A stretch of 64,000 nucleotides of DNA from Phycisphaerae bacterium (GTDB lineage Bacteria > Planctomycetota > Phycisphaerae > UBA1845 > UTPLA1). The position numbers and the translations under genes are program-made. Of this stretch, positions 17,298 to 26,629 are shown one piece after another. The notes under the pieces are model-generated. The model was not told where the DNA came from and did not search any database. It saw only the letters and a list, made by a program, of their open reading frames with translations. Every line of letters begins with the position of its first letter. Positions within the stretch are counted from its first letter, which is position 1. The stretch is from contig DATEMU010000003.1 of assembly GCA_035275405.1 (NCBI GenBank), forward strand, positions 310,001 to 374,000, read 5' to 3'.

Positions 17298-19427
17298 CTA
17301 TTGCGATGGGGCGGTCGTGGATTGGGATCGACGAAGTACGGCGTCTAATCTTTGCTGCGCTTCTTCGTAGCCGGGGGAAATACGCAGGACCTCGCGGTAT
17401 TCCCGGGCGGCTTCGTCGAGCCGTTTCGACGCTTCAAAGAGCTGGGCCAGGTTGAAGTGGGCGTCGGCGTAGTCCGGCTTGATGCGAACGGCCTCGACGA
17501 AGTGCTCGTACCCTTCCTGGGGCAGACCCTGCGACACGCGGATGACGCCGAGGTTGTAGTGCGCCTGCGCGACTTCGTTGTCGATCGCCAGCGTCTCCAC
17601 GTATGCCGTCGCGGCGTCGTCCAGCTTGCCGGCTTGAAAAAGGGCGTTGGCCAGACGCAAACGCATGTCGGCGCTGCCCGGCGCGAGGCGCACGGCCTGG
17701 CGCAACTCGACAATTGCCTCTTCCATCTTCGCGTTGGAGAGCAGAATCCCCGCCTTGGCCTTATGGAGCAGTGACGCGTCGGGCTTGTCCTCGAACGCCA
17801 CAATCCCGCGATCCAGCTCCGCCAGGGCGTCGGAGGTCCGGCCTTGTTTCACCAGAAGCTGCGTCAGGCTCATATGGGCCGGTATGAAATACTTGTTGAG
17901 ACCGACGGCGTCACGGTACTTGGCGATCGCCTCGTCCGGCCGGCCCTGCTTCTCCCGCAGCAGGCCCAGACAATAGTGCGCGTTCACATAATGCGGAACG
18001 AGGCGCAGGGCTTCTTTCAACTCCGCCTCGGCTTCGTCGAGGCGGCCGAGAAAAACGTAAGCATTGCCGAGGTTGTAATGGGCCTCCGGAAACTCGGGAA
18101 ACAGCCTCGCGGTCTCAGCGAAATAGCCGGCCGCCTTGTCAAACTGCCCCCTGCCGGCCTGGAGGCGCCCGAGATTATTGTGCGCCGCCCAGGCGCCGGG
18201 GTTGCGGGCAATCGTGTCGTGCCAGAGCGTCTCCTCATCCTTGTAGATGCGGGTTTGTTGCCACGTCAGTACGCCCAGGATGCCGAGAACGGCCAGTGCG
18301 GCGGGCAATCCGACGGGCAGTCGTTCGCGAAACGCCGCGACGACCAGCGCGCTGAATAACACAATCGGCCCGATGCTCGCCAGGTAACAAAAATGGTCGG
18401 CGACAAATGAAAAGCGCATCGGATAGGCCATGACGAAGCCGAGCGCCGGCGAGAGCGTGCCGAGGTAGTAGAGCGCCGCCGTCAGCGGGCCGCGGCCGGC
18501 GCGGCGGCGAAGCGCGAACAATGCAACGAGGGCGACGAGGACGCCAACGGGGAACACATATTGAAACACATCCGCGGAATCAATTTGCCAGCGCGGGTAG
18601 AAAAAAATCAGGTTTGCGGGCCAGACCAGCTTCCACAAGTAGAAGGACGCCGCGCGGCCCGCGAGAAGAATGCGATCGATGACCCCCAGGTTCCACTCGA
18701 GCTGTTCGGTGCCGACGTGCTGGCGCTCGAGGCTGACGGTGAACGTGACCATCGCCGCGGCGACCACGAACCACGGAATCATCGGAAGGATGTCGCGGAG
18801 GCCCAGCCGGCCGCGCTTCCACCACAGGACAAGCAAAACCGCCGCCGGGAGAGTGGCCGTAACGCTTTTGCTCAGTAGTGCGCAGAGGAAGAACACGAAC
18901 GCCAGGACATACAAAAGCCATGAGCTCGGTCGGGAGGCGCCGGGTTCGTCGATCCGGATCCAGCGAAGGTACGCCAACGTCGCTGCAAGATAGAACAGGC
19001 CCGAGAGGACGTTCTTGCGCTCCGTGATCCACGCAACCGATTCAACGTGCAGCGGATGCACTGCAAAGAGCATCGCCGCGAGCAATGCCCCCGGCACGCC
19101 CAGCAACAACAGGAGCCGCCAAATCAAAATCGCGCAGCCCGCGTGGAGCAAGACGTTGACGATGTGATAGCCGAGAGGCGCAAGGCCCCACAAGTGGTAC
19201 TCGATCCAGAAGCTCGTGAAGGCCAGCGGGTAATACTGCGGCGTGGCCTTGGTGTCGGTCCAAATCTGCCGGAGGCCCTCCGCCGAGCGGAGCGTCGGGT
19301 TGCGCGTGACGTAATCGTCGTCGTCCCAGATGAAACCGGCGCGAGAGACCGGCAGATACGCGGCCATCGTGGCCACGACGATGAGGCCGATGCAGAATGC
19401 GGGGTGAGCGATCAACCGGTTCATCAT
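17298..19427 (-). CDS. Multi-spanning membrane protein with C-terminal TPR array (TMTC-like), copy 1
   Basis: The 709-residue protein has about ten membrane segments in its first ~385 residues, with FIWDDDDYVTRNP in the first extracytoplasmic loop, YPLAFTSFWIEYHLWGL, and FAVHPLHVESVAWITERKN. These are the features of TMTC/PMT-like (GT-C fold) proteins, in which the Asp pair after the first helix is the catalytic acid. From about 400 to the end there are roughly nine TPR repeats (AHNNLGRLQAGRGQFDKAA, AHYNLGNAYVFLGRLDEA and so on). It is probably a lipid-linked sugar glycosyltransferase or a protein-modifying enzyme whose TPRs bind the acceptor; this is inference. A paralogue lies immediately upstream (19509-21545) with the same layout, a tandem duplication. 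Confidence 0.8.
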   Translation of the reverse strand: MMNRLIAHPAFCIGLIVVATMAAYLPVSRAGFIWDDDDYVTRNPTLRSAEGLRQIWTDTKATPQYYPLAFTSFWIEYHLWGLAPLGYHIVNVLLHAGCAILIWRLLLLLGVPGALLAAMLFAVHPLHVESVAWITERKNVLSGLFYLAATLAYLRWIRIDEPGASRPSSWLLYVLAFVFFLCALLSKSVTATLPAAVLLVLWWKRGRLGLRDILPMIPWFVVAAAMVTFTVSLERQHVGTEQLEWNLGVIDRILLAGRAASFYLWKLVWPANLIFFYPRWQIDSADVFQYVFPVGVLVALVALFALRRRAGRGPLTAALYYLGTLSPALGFVMAYPMRFSFVADHFCYLASIGPIVLFSALVVAAFRERLPVGLPAALAVLGILGVLTWQQTRIYKDEETLWHDTIARNPGAWAAHNNLGRLQAGRGQFDKAAGYFAETARLFPEFPEAHYNLGNAYVFLGRLDEAEAELKEALRLVPHYVNAHYCLGLLREKQGRPDEAIAKYRDAVGLNKYFIPAHMSLTQLLVKQGRTSDALAELDRGIVAFEDKPDASLLHKAKAGILLSNAKMEEAIVELRQAVRLAPGSADMRLRLANALFQAGKLDDAATAYVETLAIDNEVAQAHYNLGVIRVSQGLPQEGYEHFVEAVRIKPDYADAHFNLAQLFEASKRLDEAAREYREVLRISPGYEEAQQRLDAVLRRSQSTTAPSQ

Positions 19428-19508
19428 GGCGTTGACATCTTAGAGGATCGCGCCGCGCTTGAACAACCACGACAGTCGCCCACGGCGCAGCCACGAAAGG
19501 CGATCCCG

Positions 19509-21545
19509 TCATTTTCGCGATGAGGGGGCGGTCGCGGGAACCGGCGGGCGGCGATTCAAGTCCGCCAGTCGCTCGCGGGCCTCGGTGTAGTCCGGACGGA
19601 GCCGCAGGGCCTGTTCCAGGTTCGCGCGCGCTTCCGGGAAATTGCCCTGTGCCATGCGAATGACACCCACGTTGTAGTGCGCCTGGGCAATGCCCGGGTC
19701 GAAGGCCAGGGTCCGTTGGTAGGCGTCCACGGCGTCGTCGAGCCGGCCCGCCTGCGCCAGCGCATGGGCGAGCTGGAGGTGCATCTCGGCCATGCGCGGA
19801 GCCAGCGACACCGCCCGTTCCAGCAAAGGGATCGCTTCTGTGAATTTCTTCTCACCGGTGAAGATGGCGGCCTTGGCCTTGTAAAGCCACGCCGCATCGG
19901 GGCGGCCCTGCAACGCCGCCAATCCGCGGTCCAATTCCGCAAGCGCCTCCGCCGACTCGCCGGCTTTGGCCATTTGCTCGGACGCACTCAGGTAGCCATA
20001 AACAAAGTGCGGGTCGAATCCCGTCGCCATTCGGTATTCAGCGATCGCTTCTTCCCTACGACCCTGTCGTTCGCGCAGAAGTCCGAGATTGAAATGGGCG
20101 TTGACATAGTGCGGTACGAGGCGGATCGCCTCCTGCAAATGAGCCTCTGCGTCGTCCAGCCGGCCCAACTGAATCGAGGCATGGCCCAGGTTGTTGCGGG
20201 CTTCAGCAAACTTCGGGTTCAGCCGGATCGTCTCGCTGAAATACCGGGCCGCTTCCTCCAACTCGCCGCGATTGGCATGGAGCTGTCCGAGATTGTTGTA
20301 GGCCATCCAGCAATCGGGATTCTTTTGCAGGACCGTTTCATACATCGTCCGGCTGTCGGAGTACGGGCCGCATTGTTGGAACGTCAGAACGCCCAACACG
20401 ATCGGCAGAGGCGATAGCATCGCGATCTGAAGCCCGCGCCGCGGGATCCTGGACACGACAGCGACCAGCGCGCCGCAGGCCACTGCAATCACGCCCAGGC
20501 TCGGCAGATATTGAAAATGGTCGGCGACAAACGTGTAGAGAAACAGATACACATTGAAAAAGCCGAGCACGGGAAAAAGCGAGCCGACATAGAACAATAC
20601 GCCCGCCAACGGCGATCGCGTTCTCCGACAGAGCCTCCCCAGCGCCGTCAGGCCGGCGATCAGTCCCACCGGATATAGCCATTGCCACCACACCGTGGGA
20701 TCGACCGTCCAGCGCGGATAGACGAAGAGCAGGTCCGTCGGCCAAAGCAGTTTGGAAAGATAAAACGCCACGACGCGACCCGGCAGCAGGAGCCGCTGCG
20801 CCGCCGAAAGCTCAAAGGCCGTGCCCTTCGCCCCGATGACGCTGTGTTCCACCCAGGCGGCAAACAGCCCCGAGGCGATACTCAACGCGAACCAGGGCAG
20901 CAACGGCACGATATCGCGTCGCGTCATTCGGCCCCGCTGCCACCAGAAGATCCCCAGCATCGCCGCCGGAAGCGTGACCGTCACCGGCTTGGTGAGCAGG
21001 CTGAGGAGGAAGAACGCCGTAGCCGCGGCGTAGAAGCCCCAGCGCCGCGTTCGATCGAATCGCAGGTAGCTTAGCGCCGCCGAAAGATAGAATGCCGCCG
21101 AGAGCGTGTTCTTCTGCTCGGAGATCCACGCGACCGACTCGACATGGACGGGATGCAGCGCGAAGACCGCGGCGGTCAGGATCGCCGTCGCATCGGCCCA
21201 ACGCGCCGCCCGGTCCCACAACAACCGCCGCACAATCAACATCACCAACGCGGCATTGATGGCATGCAGCGCCAGATTAACGAGGTGATAACCCAGCGGC
21301 CGATCGCCCCACATCCGGTGTTCGATCCAGAACGCCGAGTGCAAGAGCGGGTAGTACTGCTGCGTCGCCCCCACGTCGAACCAGATGCGAGAGAGCCCGT
21401 GAAGGGAACGAAGCTCCGGCGTGGTCACATGCTCGTCGTCATCCCACAGAAACTCCGCACGATAGACCGGCGCGTACGCGGCGAAGATCGCGATTGTGGT
21501 AAGGCCGATGCCGACAAGGAGTCGAGGGGGAATTCGATTCGCCAT
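19509..21545 (-). CDS. Multi-spanning membrane protein with C-terminal TPR array (TMTC-like), copy 2
   Basis: The 678-residue paralogue of the next gene shares its architecture: EFLWDDDEHVTTPELRSL in the first loop, YPLLHSAFWIEHRMWGDRPL, FALHPVHVESVAWISEQKN, then about ten membrane helices to residue ~380 and a TPR array (AYNNLGQLHANRGELEEAA, ARNNLGHASIQLGRLDDA, AHYNVGVIRMAQGNFPEA). The conserved DDD after the first helix suggests the same GT-C chemistry. It lies 81 bases upstream of copy 1 on the same strand, so both probably arise from one transcript. The copies are clearly diverged in sequence, which argues for different substrates rather than recent amplification. Confidence 0.8.
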   Translation of the reverse strand: MANRIPPRLLVGIGLTTIAIFAAYAPVYRAEFLWDDDEHVTTPELRSLHGLSRIWFDVGATQQYYPLLHSAFWIEHRMWGDRPLGYHLVNLALHAINAALVMLIVRRLLWDRAARWADATAILTAAVFALHPVHVESVAWISEQKNTLSAAFYLSAALSYLRFDRTRRWGFYAAATAFFLLSLLTKPVTVTLPAAMLGIFWWQRGRMTRRDIVPLLPWFALSIASGLFAAWVEHSVIGAKGTAFELSAAQRLLLPGRVVAFYLSKLLWPTDLLFVYPRWTVDPTVWWQWLYPVGLIAGLTALGRLCRRTRSPLAGVLFYVGSLFPVLGFFNVYLFLYTFVADHFQYLPSLGVIAVACGALVAVVSRIPRRGLQIAMLSPLPIVLGVLTFQQCGPYSDSRTMYETVLQKNPDCWMAYNNLGQLHANRGELEEAARYFSETIRLNPKFAEARNNLGHASIQLGRLDDAEAHLQEAIRLVPHYVNAHFNLGLLRERQGRREEAIAEYRMATGFDPHFVYGYLSASEQMAKAGESAEALAELDRGLAALQGRPDAAWLYKAKAAIFTGEKKFTEAIPLLERAVSLAPRMAEMHLQLAHALAQAGRLDDAVDAYQRTLAFDPGIAQAHYNVGVIRMAQGNFPEARANLEQALRLRPDYTEARERLADLNRRPPVPATAPSSRK

Positions 21546-21592
21546 CGGCTCGGAATCTTATGCGAAGGCGTGGAGGACGGCCTACCGCGGCC

Positions 21593-22948
21593 TCAGGTAC
21601 GGGCGTGGGCGGGTTGCTTGCCGGGTTTCTTGCCGGGCTTGGGAGCGGCGGTGGCGCAGGACTGAGTGACGCCGTGGAAGGTGGGCGTGTAGTCGGGGAA
21701 GATGACCGACAGGTTGTTGTTCATCAGCCGCTGCGAGACAATCTCGGCGAGGATGTCGCGGAAGTCGATGGTCACTTCGAGGTCGCGGCCCTCAAAAAGG
21801 TTCTCCGGGGCCAGACCGGGCCATTGGGTGAGCACGCGGCCGCCGTCGATGTTGTTGCCGAGGATGAACATGGCGTTGCCGTGACCGTGATCGCTGCCGA
21901 GGCTGCCGTTTTCAAGGAGCCGTCGGCCGAACTCGGACATGACGACGACGGTGAGGTTGCGTGTGGGACCGGAAAACATGTCGGCGTGAAAGGCGGCGAG
22001 ACCGCTGCCGAGCTTGGTGGCCAGGCCGTGGAGCGCGCCGCCGGGGGCCAGGCCCTGATTAATGTGGGTGTCCCAACCGTCGATGTCGACGGCCACGGCT
22101 TCCACACCGACGTCGGCCTTGATCAGAGCCGCCGTTGATTTGAGCGACTTGCCGAAGTCGTCGGTGGGATAGACAGCGCCGCCGGCGGGAACGTAGCCGG
22201 CGAAGTTGATCTGGTCGAGAAGGTCGCTGGTCAGGTGGCTGTTAAGGGCCGCGGAGCGGAGCGGCTCGGCCACCAGGTTGTACATGTCATTGAGCGCGGC
22301 CTTGCGCGCCGCCAGGCTGGAGAGGGCGCCGCCGAGGCCGAAGTTGTCCAGGTCGCGAATCGGCAGGGCCTTTGGCGCGCTGTGCAAGGCGCGCTGCAGA
22401 CCGATGTGAATCCCGACGGCACGGAGAATCGCCGATTCCGAAAGCGGTGTGGAGGTCGCCAGGTGTCGACCGAGCCAACCGGAGACGACCGCAGGGTCGG
22501 CGGGCTTTCCGACTTCCATGAAGCGCATGGCGTCGAAGTGGGAGCGACTGGGGTTGGTCGATCCGCAGGCGTGGACCACAAGCAACTGGCCGGCCTGAAA
22601 GGCCGGGATGAGCGGTGCAAGCATCGGCGGGAAGCCGAACGTCCCGTCCAAGTCGATGGCTTTGTTGGGGTCGCTGCTATCCGGCCGAGGGACCGCAAGG
22701 GTGGGCCGCGCGTCGTAATAGGCGTCTTCGGTATGCGGGACGCAGAGGGTGAAGCCGTCGGCCGCGCCGCGCAGGAAGACCGTGACGATGATATCGCGGT
22801 CGGTACAGGCGTCCTGTGCGTAAACGACGTCGGGGAGCCAGGCGGGAAGACCGGCGGCCGCGAGCACCAGGCCGCCGCCGGCGCCGATGAACCCTCGCCG
22901 TGAGAGCTGGAGGTACTCCGCACAGCCTTGGCATTCGGATACGCTCAT
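21593..22948 (-). CDS. DUF1501 family protein with Tat signal
   Basis: The 451-residue protein opens with LSRRGFIGAGGGLVLAAAGL, a twin-arginine signal, followed by a long domain with FLRGAADGFTLCVPHTED, HACGSTNPSRSHFDAM, DGWDTHINQGLAPGG, VVMSEFGRRLLENGSLGSDHGHGNAM and GGRVLTQWPGLAPENLFEG. These are the hallmarks of DUF1501 (sulfatase/alkaline-phosphatase superfamily), abundant in planctomycetes. It is exported folded by Tat; the reaction is unknown. It starts 50 bases after the end of the DUF1800 gene, so the two form an operon, a pairing often seen in this phylum. The C-terminus is Lys/Pro-rich. Confidence 0.88.
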   Translation of the reverse strand: MSVSECQGCAEYLQLSRRGFIGAGGGLVLAAAGLPAWLPDVVYAQDACTDRDIIVTVFLRGAADGFTLCVPHTEDAYYDARPTLAVPRPDSSDPNKAIDLDGTFGFPPMLAPLIPAFQAGQLLVVHACGSTNPSRSHFDAMRFMEVGKPADPAVVSGWLGRHLATSTPLSESAILRAVGIHIGLQRALHSAPKALPIRDLDNFGLGGALSSLAARKAALNDMYNLVAEPLRSAALNSHLTSDLLDQINFAGYVPAGGAVYPTDDFGKSLKSTAALIKADVGVEAVAVDIDGWDTHINQGLAPGGALHGLATKLGSGLAAFHADMFSGPTRNLTVVVMSEFGRRLLENGSLGSDHGHGNAMFILGNNIDGGRVLTQWPGLAPENLFEGRDLEVTIDFRDILAEIVSQRLMNNNLSVIFPDYTPTFHGVTQSCATAAPKPGKKPGKQPAHART

Positions 22949-22998
22949 GACAAAACCTCGTGGTCGCCGCGGCGACCGCTAACAGCGCGGTCCCCTCG

Positions 22999-24492
22999 TC
23001 AATACCATTGGAAGCCGGGCGAGCTGATCGCCAGGCCGATCGCCTCGTTGATCTTCTCGGCCCACGGATTATTGGGTAGCAGGTAATCGCGGATGCGCGT
23101 CTTGTCCGCGGGCGGCATGACTCCGGCGAAAATGACCTGATCGAGACGGGCGACGATGTCGTCGGCGGTGACGGCCCCGGCGAGGAGCGCGTTCACATCT
23201 ACCGTCACGCCGGCGAGTTGGCCCCACATCAAGGCAATGGCGAAGTTCCAACGGGGCAGCAAGGCCGCCCCCCACGCCTCCAGCGAATCGGGATAGCCAT
23301 CGGGCGTGAGCCAGTGAAACGGTTCGTGGCCGTTTTCGGCCATTCGACTGCGGATTGGCGAACCGCCCGCCGACGGGTCCGACGGAATCTGCGCGTTCAA
23401 GGCCCGAAGGGCGGAGACGATAAAATGAAACGGACGCTTAAACTTGGGCGGCGCGGTGGCGGGATCGATGCTGTTGAACAGCGTCCGCAGCATCGCCTTG
23501 ATATCTCCGCCCGTGGAAGTAAACGTCGCGGCGACACTGTCGATCAGGCTTTGCGAAACGTCGTAGCCATAGAACCGGCGGCAGAGTTTCTTGGCAATGA
23601 AATTCGCCGTGCTGGGGTGGTTGACCAGAATATCCAGCACGATGAGTCCGTCGTTGAAGCCGCCGCCCGCCGGGATGTTGTAGCCCAGGACCGTCTTGGC
23701 GTCGTTGTCGTGCCAGGCCGGGCGATAAATAAACGAGCCCTGGTTGGGAGTGCTGTCGCTGACGCCCCAGCCGGTCAAACAGCGGGCGACCTCCTGGACG
23801 TCCTGCTGCGTGTAGCCGCCGTCCACGCCCATGGTGTGCAATTCCATGAGTTCGCGGGCGTAGTTCTCGTTGGGATTGCCGGCGATGCTGATGTCATTGC
23901 CGAGATATTGCATCATGGCCGCGCTCTGGGCGCTGGCCGCGAGCAGATTGGGAAACGTCCCCAGCGCGTGAACGCGGATGACGTCGCGGTCGTCGGGAAG
24001 CTTGAGCCAGATATTCTGCGCCGTCATGATGTCGATGCTGAAATGGTCGGACCAGAACTCGACCATTCGCTCGAAGAGCTGGCGCTTGCTATAGACGCCG
24101 CGCAGGATCGTGGCATCAATCAGTTGGTTGGAGACGTAGGTGGCATGGGCCGCGAGCAGCGCATAGGCCGGCCAGTTTAGAAACGTGTAACCCGACAATC
24201 GCGCTTCGACGTCGCTGTCGTTGATCGCGGTGTGATTGAGGTGGTGTTCAAGGTAGCCGTGATAGCCCAGCGAGTCCGCCAACAGGTGTTCCGACGGCGT
24301 GTAGCCAAAGGTGAGCCGATTAACGAGCCAGCGCGAGGGCGACGGTCGGGGCGCGGCCTCCGCGGTGGACGACGACAATCCGGCCAGTACCGATCCGCCG
24401 AGCAGGAGGTTGCGGCGCGTGAGAATCCCCGCTTCGCCTTCATCGGTCAGCCATTGGCCGATCCTGCGTCCAAGCAGCTTAGCTGTGCTCAT
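22999..24492 (-). CDS. DUF1800 family protein with Tat-like signal
   Basis: The 497-residue protein has LTRRNLLLGGSVLAGLSS near the N-terminus, a Tat signal, then the DUF1800 blocks: WLVNRLTFGYTPSE, MVEFWSDHFSID, GTFPNLLAASAQSAAMMQYLGND, ENYARELMELHTMGVDGGYTQ, DVQEVARCLTGW, and FIAKKLCRRFYGYD. DUF1800 proteins are exported proteins of unknown function that nearly always pair with DUF1501. The ATG at 24492 is preferred because GAGAGGAAAATGGC precedes it; the frame is open to 24510. It lies directly upstream of the DUF1501 gene and downstream of the TSP3/dockerin-like protein. Confidence 0.88.
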   Translation of the reverse strand: MSTAKLLGRRIGQWLTDEGEAGILTRRNLLLGGSVLAGLSSSTAEAAPRPSPSRWLVNRLTFGYTPSEHLLADSLGYHGYLEHHLNHTAINDSDVEARLSGYTFLNWPAYALLAAHATYVSNQLIDATILRGVYSKRQLFERMVEFWSDHFSIDIMTAQNIWLKLPDDRDVIRVHALGTFPNLLAASAQSAAMMQYLGNDISIAGNPNENYARELMELHTMGVDGGYTQQDVQEVARCLTGWGVSDSTPNQGSFIYRPAWHDNDAKTVLGYNIPAGGGFNDGLIVLDILVNHPSTANFIAKKLCRRFYGYDVSQSLIDSVAATFTSTGGDIKAMLRTLFNSIDPATAPPKFKRPFHFIVSALRALNAQIPSDPSAGGSPIRSRMAENGHEPFHWLTPDGYPDSLEAWGAALLPRWNFAIALMWGQLAGVTVDVNALLAGAVTADDIVARLDQVIFAGVMPPADKTRIRDYLLPNNPWAEKINEAIGLAISSPGFQWY

Positions 24493-24624
24493 GCCATTTT
24501 CCTCTCGCATTTGCCCAAGGCTTCGCCGAGCTGGCCGAGCGATCTTGGTTCTAGGGGTTGATAGCCAAGGTCAATCTTACCGCCGGGCGTTGGACACTTC
24601 AATTCTATACATGTCTCTTCCATA

Positions 24625-25830
24625 CTAGGGACCTTGCACAATAGCCTGCGAAAAGCCCGGGCTGTCGTCGGTGTCGATCCCGTTGTCCAAGTCAAAGTCG
24701 CCGCCGCAAATCTCGGCCGCAGTGGGGTTTGCAGCAAACAACAGCGAGGTGAATCGTACGACGTCTCGACCATCGAGTACTCCGTCGCCGTTGACATCGC
24801 CCGGCCGGGTGAGGGGACACGGGTCGCAGGCATCGCCCATCCCGTCGCCGTCGGTGTCCGATTGGGTCGGGTTTTGGATATTCGGACAATTGTCGCAGCC
24901 ATTAAAAACCCCGTCGCCGTCTGAATCGCTGGGGCAGCCGACGCCATTAATCGGTGCGCACGTCGGTGTGTTGGGACAAAGGTCCTGATCGTTCAGAACG
25001 CCGTCGTTATCAGTGTCGGCTGTGGAACATCCGAAGGCGTCGACGGGATCGCCGGGGGCCGTATTGGGACAATTGTCCTCGGGGTTGGGGACTCGATCGC
25101 CGTCGGAATCGGGCATCGCCACGATCTTGAGGTTGTCGTAGTACGCCTTGTCCGATCCACCGCCATCCACATTGTAAAGATCCACATCCGCCAGCACGTC
25201 CGTCGTGCCGGGGGTGAAGGCGCGGCCGGTAATGATGAGAACCCCGTCGAGATACAGCGCGGTGCGCCGGACACCGACCGCGTAATCGATGTTGAGCTTG
25301 AACGTGTGCCAGGCGTTGCGTGTGACCGTCGTTGCCGTGGTGAAATAGACCGAGCCGTCCCAGATCTGGAGTTGGCCGGTGCTGTTGACCACCACTGCGG
25401 TGACGCGCTTGGGAGTGGGGGAGGAGTCGTCGTAGGCGTCGATACCCCATTGGAAGCTCTTGTTGGGGCTGGTCCCGTCGAGGTACATGTTCCAGGTCAC
25501 TTGAACAATCGGATTCACGGCGACCGAGACCGGGTAGTTGATCGGCTTCCAATACCAATCGCTGTTCAAGGTCACGGAGGCGTCGAGCAGGGCAGCGCGG
25601 GCCCCGGTGTGCGCGAAGGTGCTTTGGACCAGGCCGCGACCGGTGGTGGGGGGATCGTCCGTGGAGATCCAGCCGTTTTGACCGGCAAGGTTGCCGTTGA
25701 CGAAGGGGGGAGCCTCGGTGCTTTCGAAACCGGTTTCGTACACCGTCACTTGGCCCTGCGCTCTGGAGGCGGCGATAAGCCACGCCATTGCGATGCAGAC
25801 GGACATCAATCGCAAACGCAGGAGGCGCAT
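24625..25830 (-). CDS. Secreted protein with lectin-like domain, TSP3 repeats and dockerin-like C-terminus
   Basis: The 401-residue product starts with a signal peptide ([20 protein letters not shown]), then a beta-rich laminin-G/concanavalin-like domain of about 190 residues ([52 protein letters not shown]), then several acidic TSP3-type repeats ([63 protein letters not shown]), and a dockerin-like end ([16 protein letters not shown]). Such proteins bind calcium and carbohydrate outside the cell; the ligand is unknown. The ATG at 25830 is chosen because GAGG precedes it and the signal peptide begins there, rather than the upstream frame to 25941. It lies 130 bases upstream of the DUF1800 gene on the same strand. 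Confidence 0.8.
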   Translation of the reverse strand: MRLLRLRLMSVCIAMAWLIAASRAQGQVTVYETGFESTEAPPFVNGNLAGQNGWISTDDPPTTGRGLVQSTFAHTGARAALLDASVTLNSDWYWKPINYPVSVAVNPIVQVTWNMYLDGTSPNKSFQWGIDAYDDSSPTPKRVTAVVVNSTGQLQIWDGSVYFTTATTVTRNAWHTFKLNIDYAVGVRRTALYLDGVLIITGRAFTPGTTDVLADVDLYNVDGGGSDKAYYDNLKIVAMPDSDGDRVPNPEDNCPNTAPGDPVDAFGCSTADTDNDGVLNDQDLCPNTPTCAPINGVGCPSDSDGDGVFNGCDNCPNIQNPTQSDTDGDGMGDACDPCPLTRPGDVNGDGVLDGRDVVRFTSLLFAANPTAAEICGGDFDLDNGIDTDDSPGFSQAIVQGP

Positions 25831-26071
25831 GAACGAACCTCGTCGCGGGCAGGGAATATACGATTGCGGGTGGCCGGGGCGGGGAGAGGCAGCGCCGAGG
25901 ACTTCTTTCAACCCGTGTCCTTCATGATATCGCCAAATCACGCCGGTATCAAGCTTTGGCCAACACTTTGTGATTCGGTCCTAATCGCTGAATTGCGGGA
26001 TTACCGGCCGTGACGGGGCATGGGTTGCGTATAGCGGAGTCGAAAAATCGACCATTGAAGTACCGAGTTGG

Positions 26072-26255
26072 GGGCAAAAAAATGCCCACTCGATCCGACC
26101 ACCGAGTGGGCCTGGCCAGCGGATGGGCGAGCCGAACAATCATCCACTGGTCAACAAACTGGGATTTCGGCGCCGGTAACTCGCGGCCTCGTCCTTCTGC
26201 GGAAGAGGCCAGGGGGGAGAGGCGCTTCCCGGCAGCGCGGAATGTTCTATAGCCA
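26072..26255 (-). ncRNA. Candidate structured noncoding RNA of unknown class
   Basis: On the minus strand three hairpins precede a terminator: 26222-26226 with 26234-26238 (GCGCT/AGCGC), 26185-26190 with 26205-26210 (GGCCTC/GAGGCC, plus TCC/GGA inside), and a ten-base helix 26116-26125 with 26141-26150 (one G-U pair). They end in the intrinsic terminator at 26075-26111. No open frame with a ribosome site is transcribed through it. TATAGA around 26245-26255 might be a -10, without a good -35. It does not carry the conserved cores of RNase P, SRP, tmRNA or 6S RNA that I could check. The 5' end is not determined. Confidence 0.4.
26075..26111 (-). terminator. Intrinsic terminator on the minus strand
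   Basis: A nine-base-pair perfect stem (26084-26092 with 26103-26111, GCCCACTCG and its complement) with a ten-base loop is followed, reading the minus strand, by A and seven T. No minus-strand gene ends here, so it must serve an unannotated transcript from the right. Confidence 0.75.
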
Positions 26256-26629
26256 TAACAACGAACTTGGGTTTTTTATTCCCGCCGCAGTCGAAATATT
26301 GAAGCCGCGATTTGGCTACGGGTAACTAATTGCCCAGAAACCGGTTATCGAGCTGAGTCGACCACCTGATTCTCGAGGCCGGGCGGCGTCGCCCCCTCCC
26401 GGTCACCCCCTTTGGCCGCTACCCGGTGGGTTAATCAAAGACCCCAACCTCCCCCAATGCGAAGAATCGCAAGGGTGCGATTCGTTATAATGCGCGAAGT
26501 CATCGCCGGCTCCGTTAATCGGTGTCGCGGGATGATAACACCGATTGTGGGTCCGTCCACCGGGCCCCGAGTCCGCCGGACGGCTTTTCGATCCGGCAAG
26601 TGTCTGTAATTTTTCGTGGAGGGAAAGCC

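Larger units (their letters stand above)
25831..26629. other. 800-base intergenic region holding a candidate noncoding RNA
   Basis: Between the TSP3 protein (minus) and the PEP-CTERM gene (plus). The left part holds an intrinsic terminator and hairpins on the minus strand (26072-26255). The right part (26260-26600) has no recognised gene; small frames on both strands look like chance. GTGGAGGGA precedes the PEP-CTERM ATG. Confidence 0.5.
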
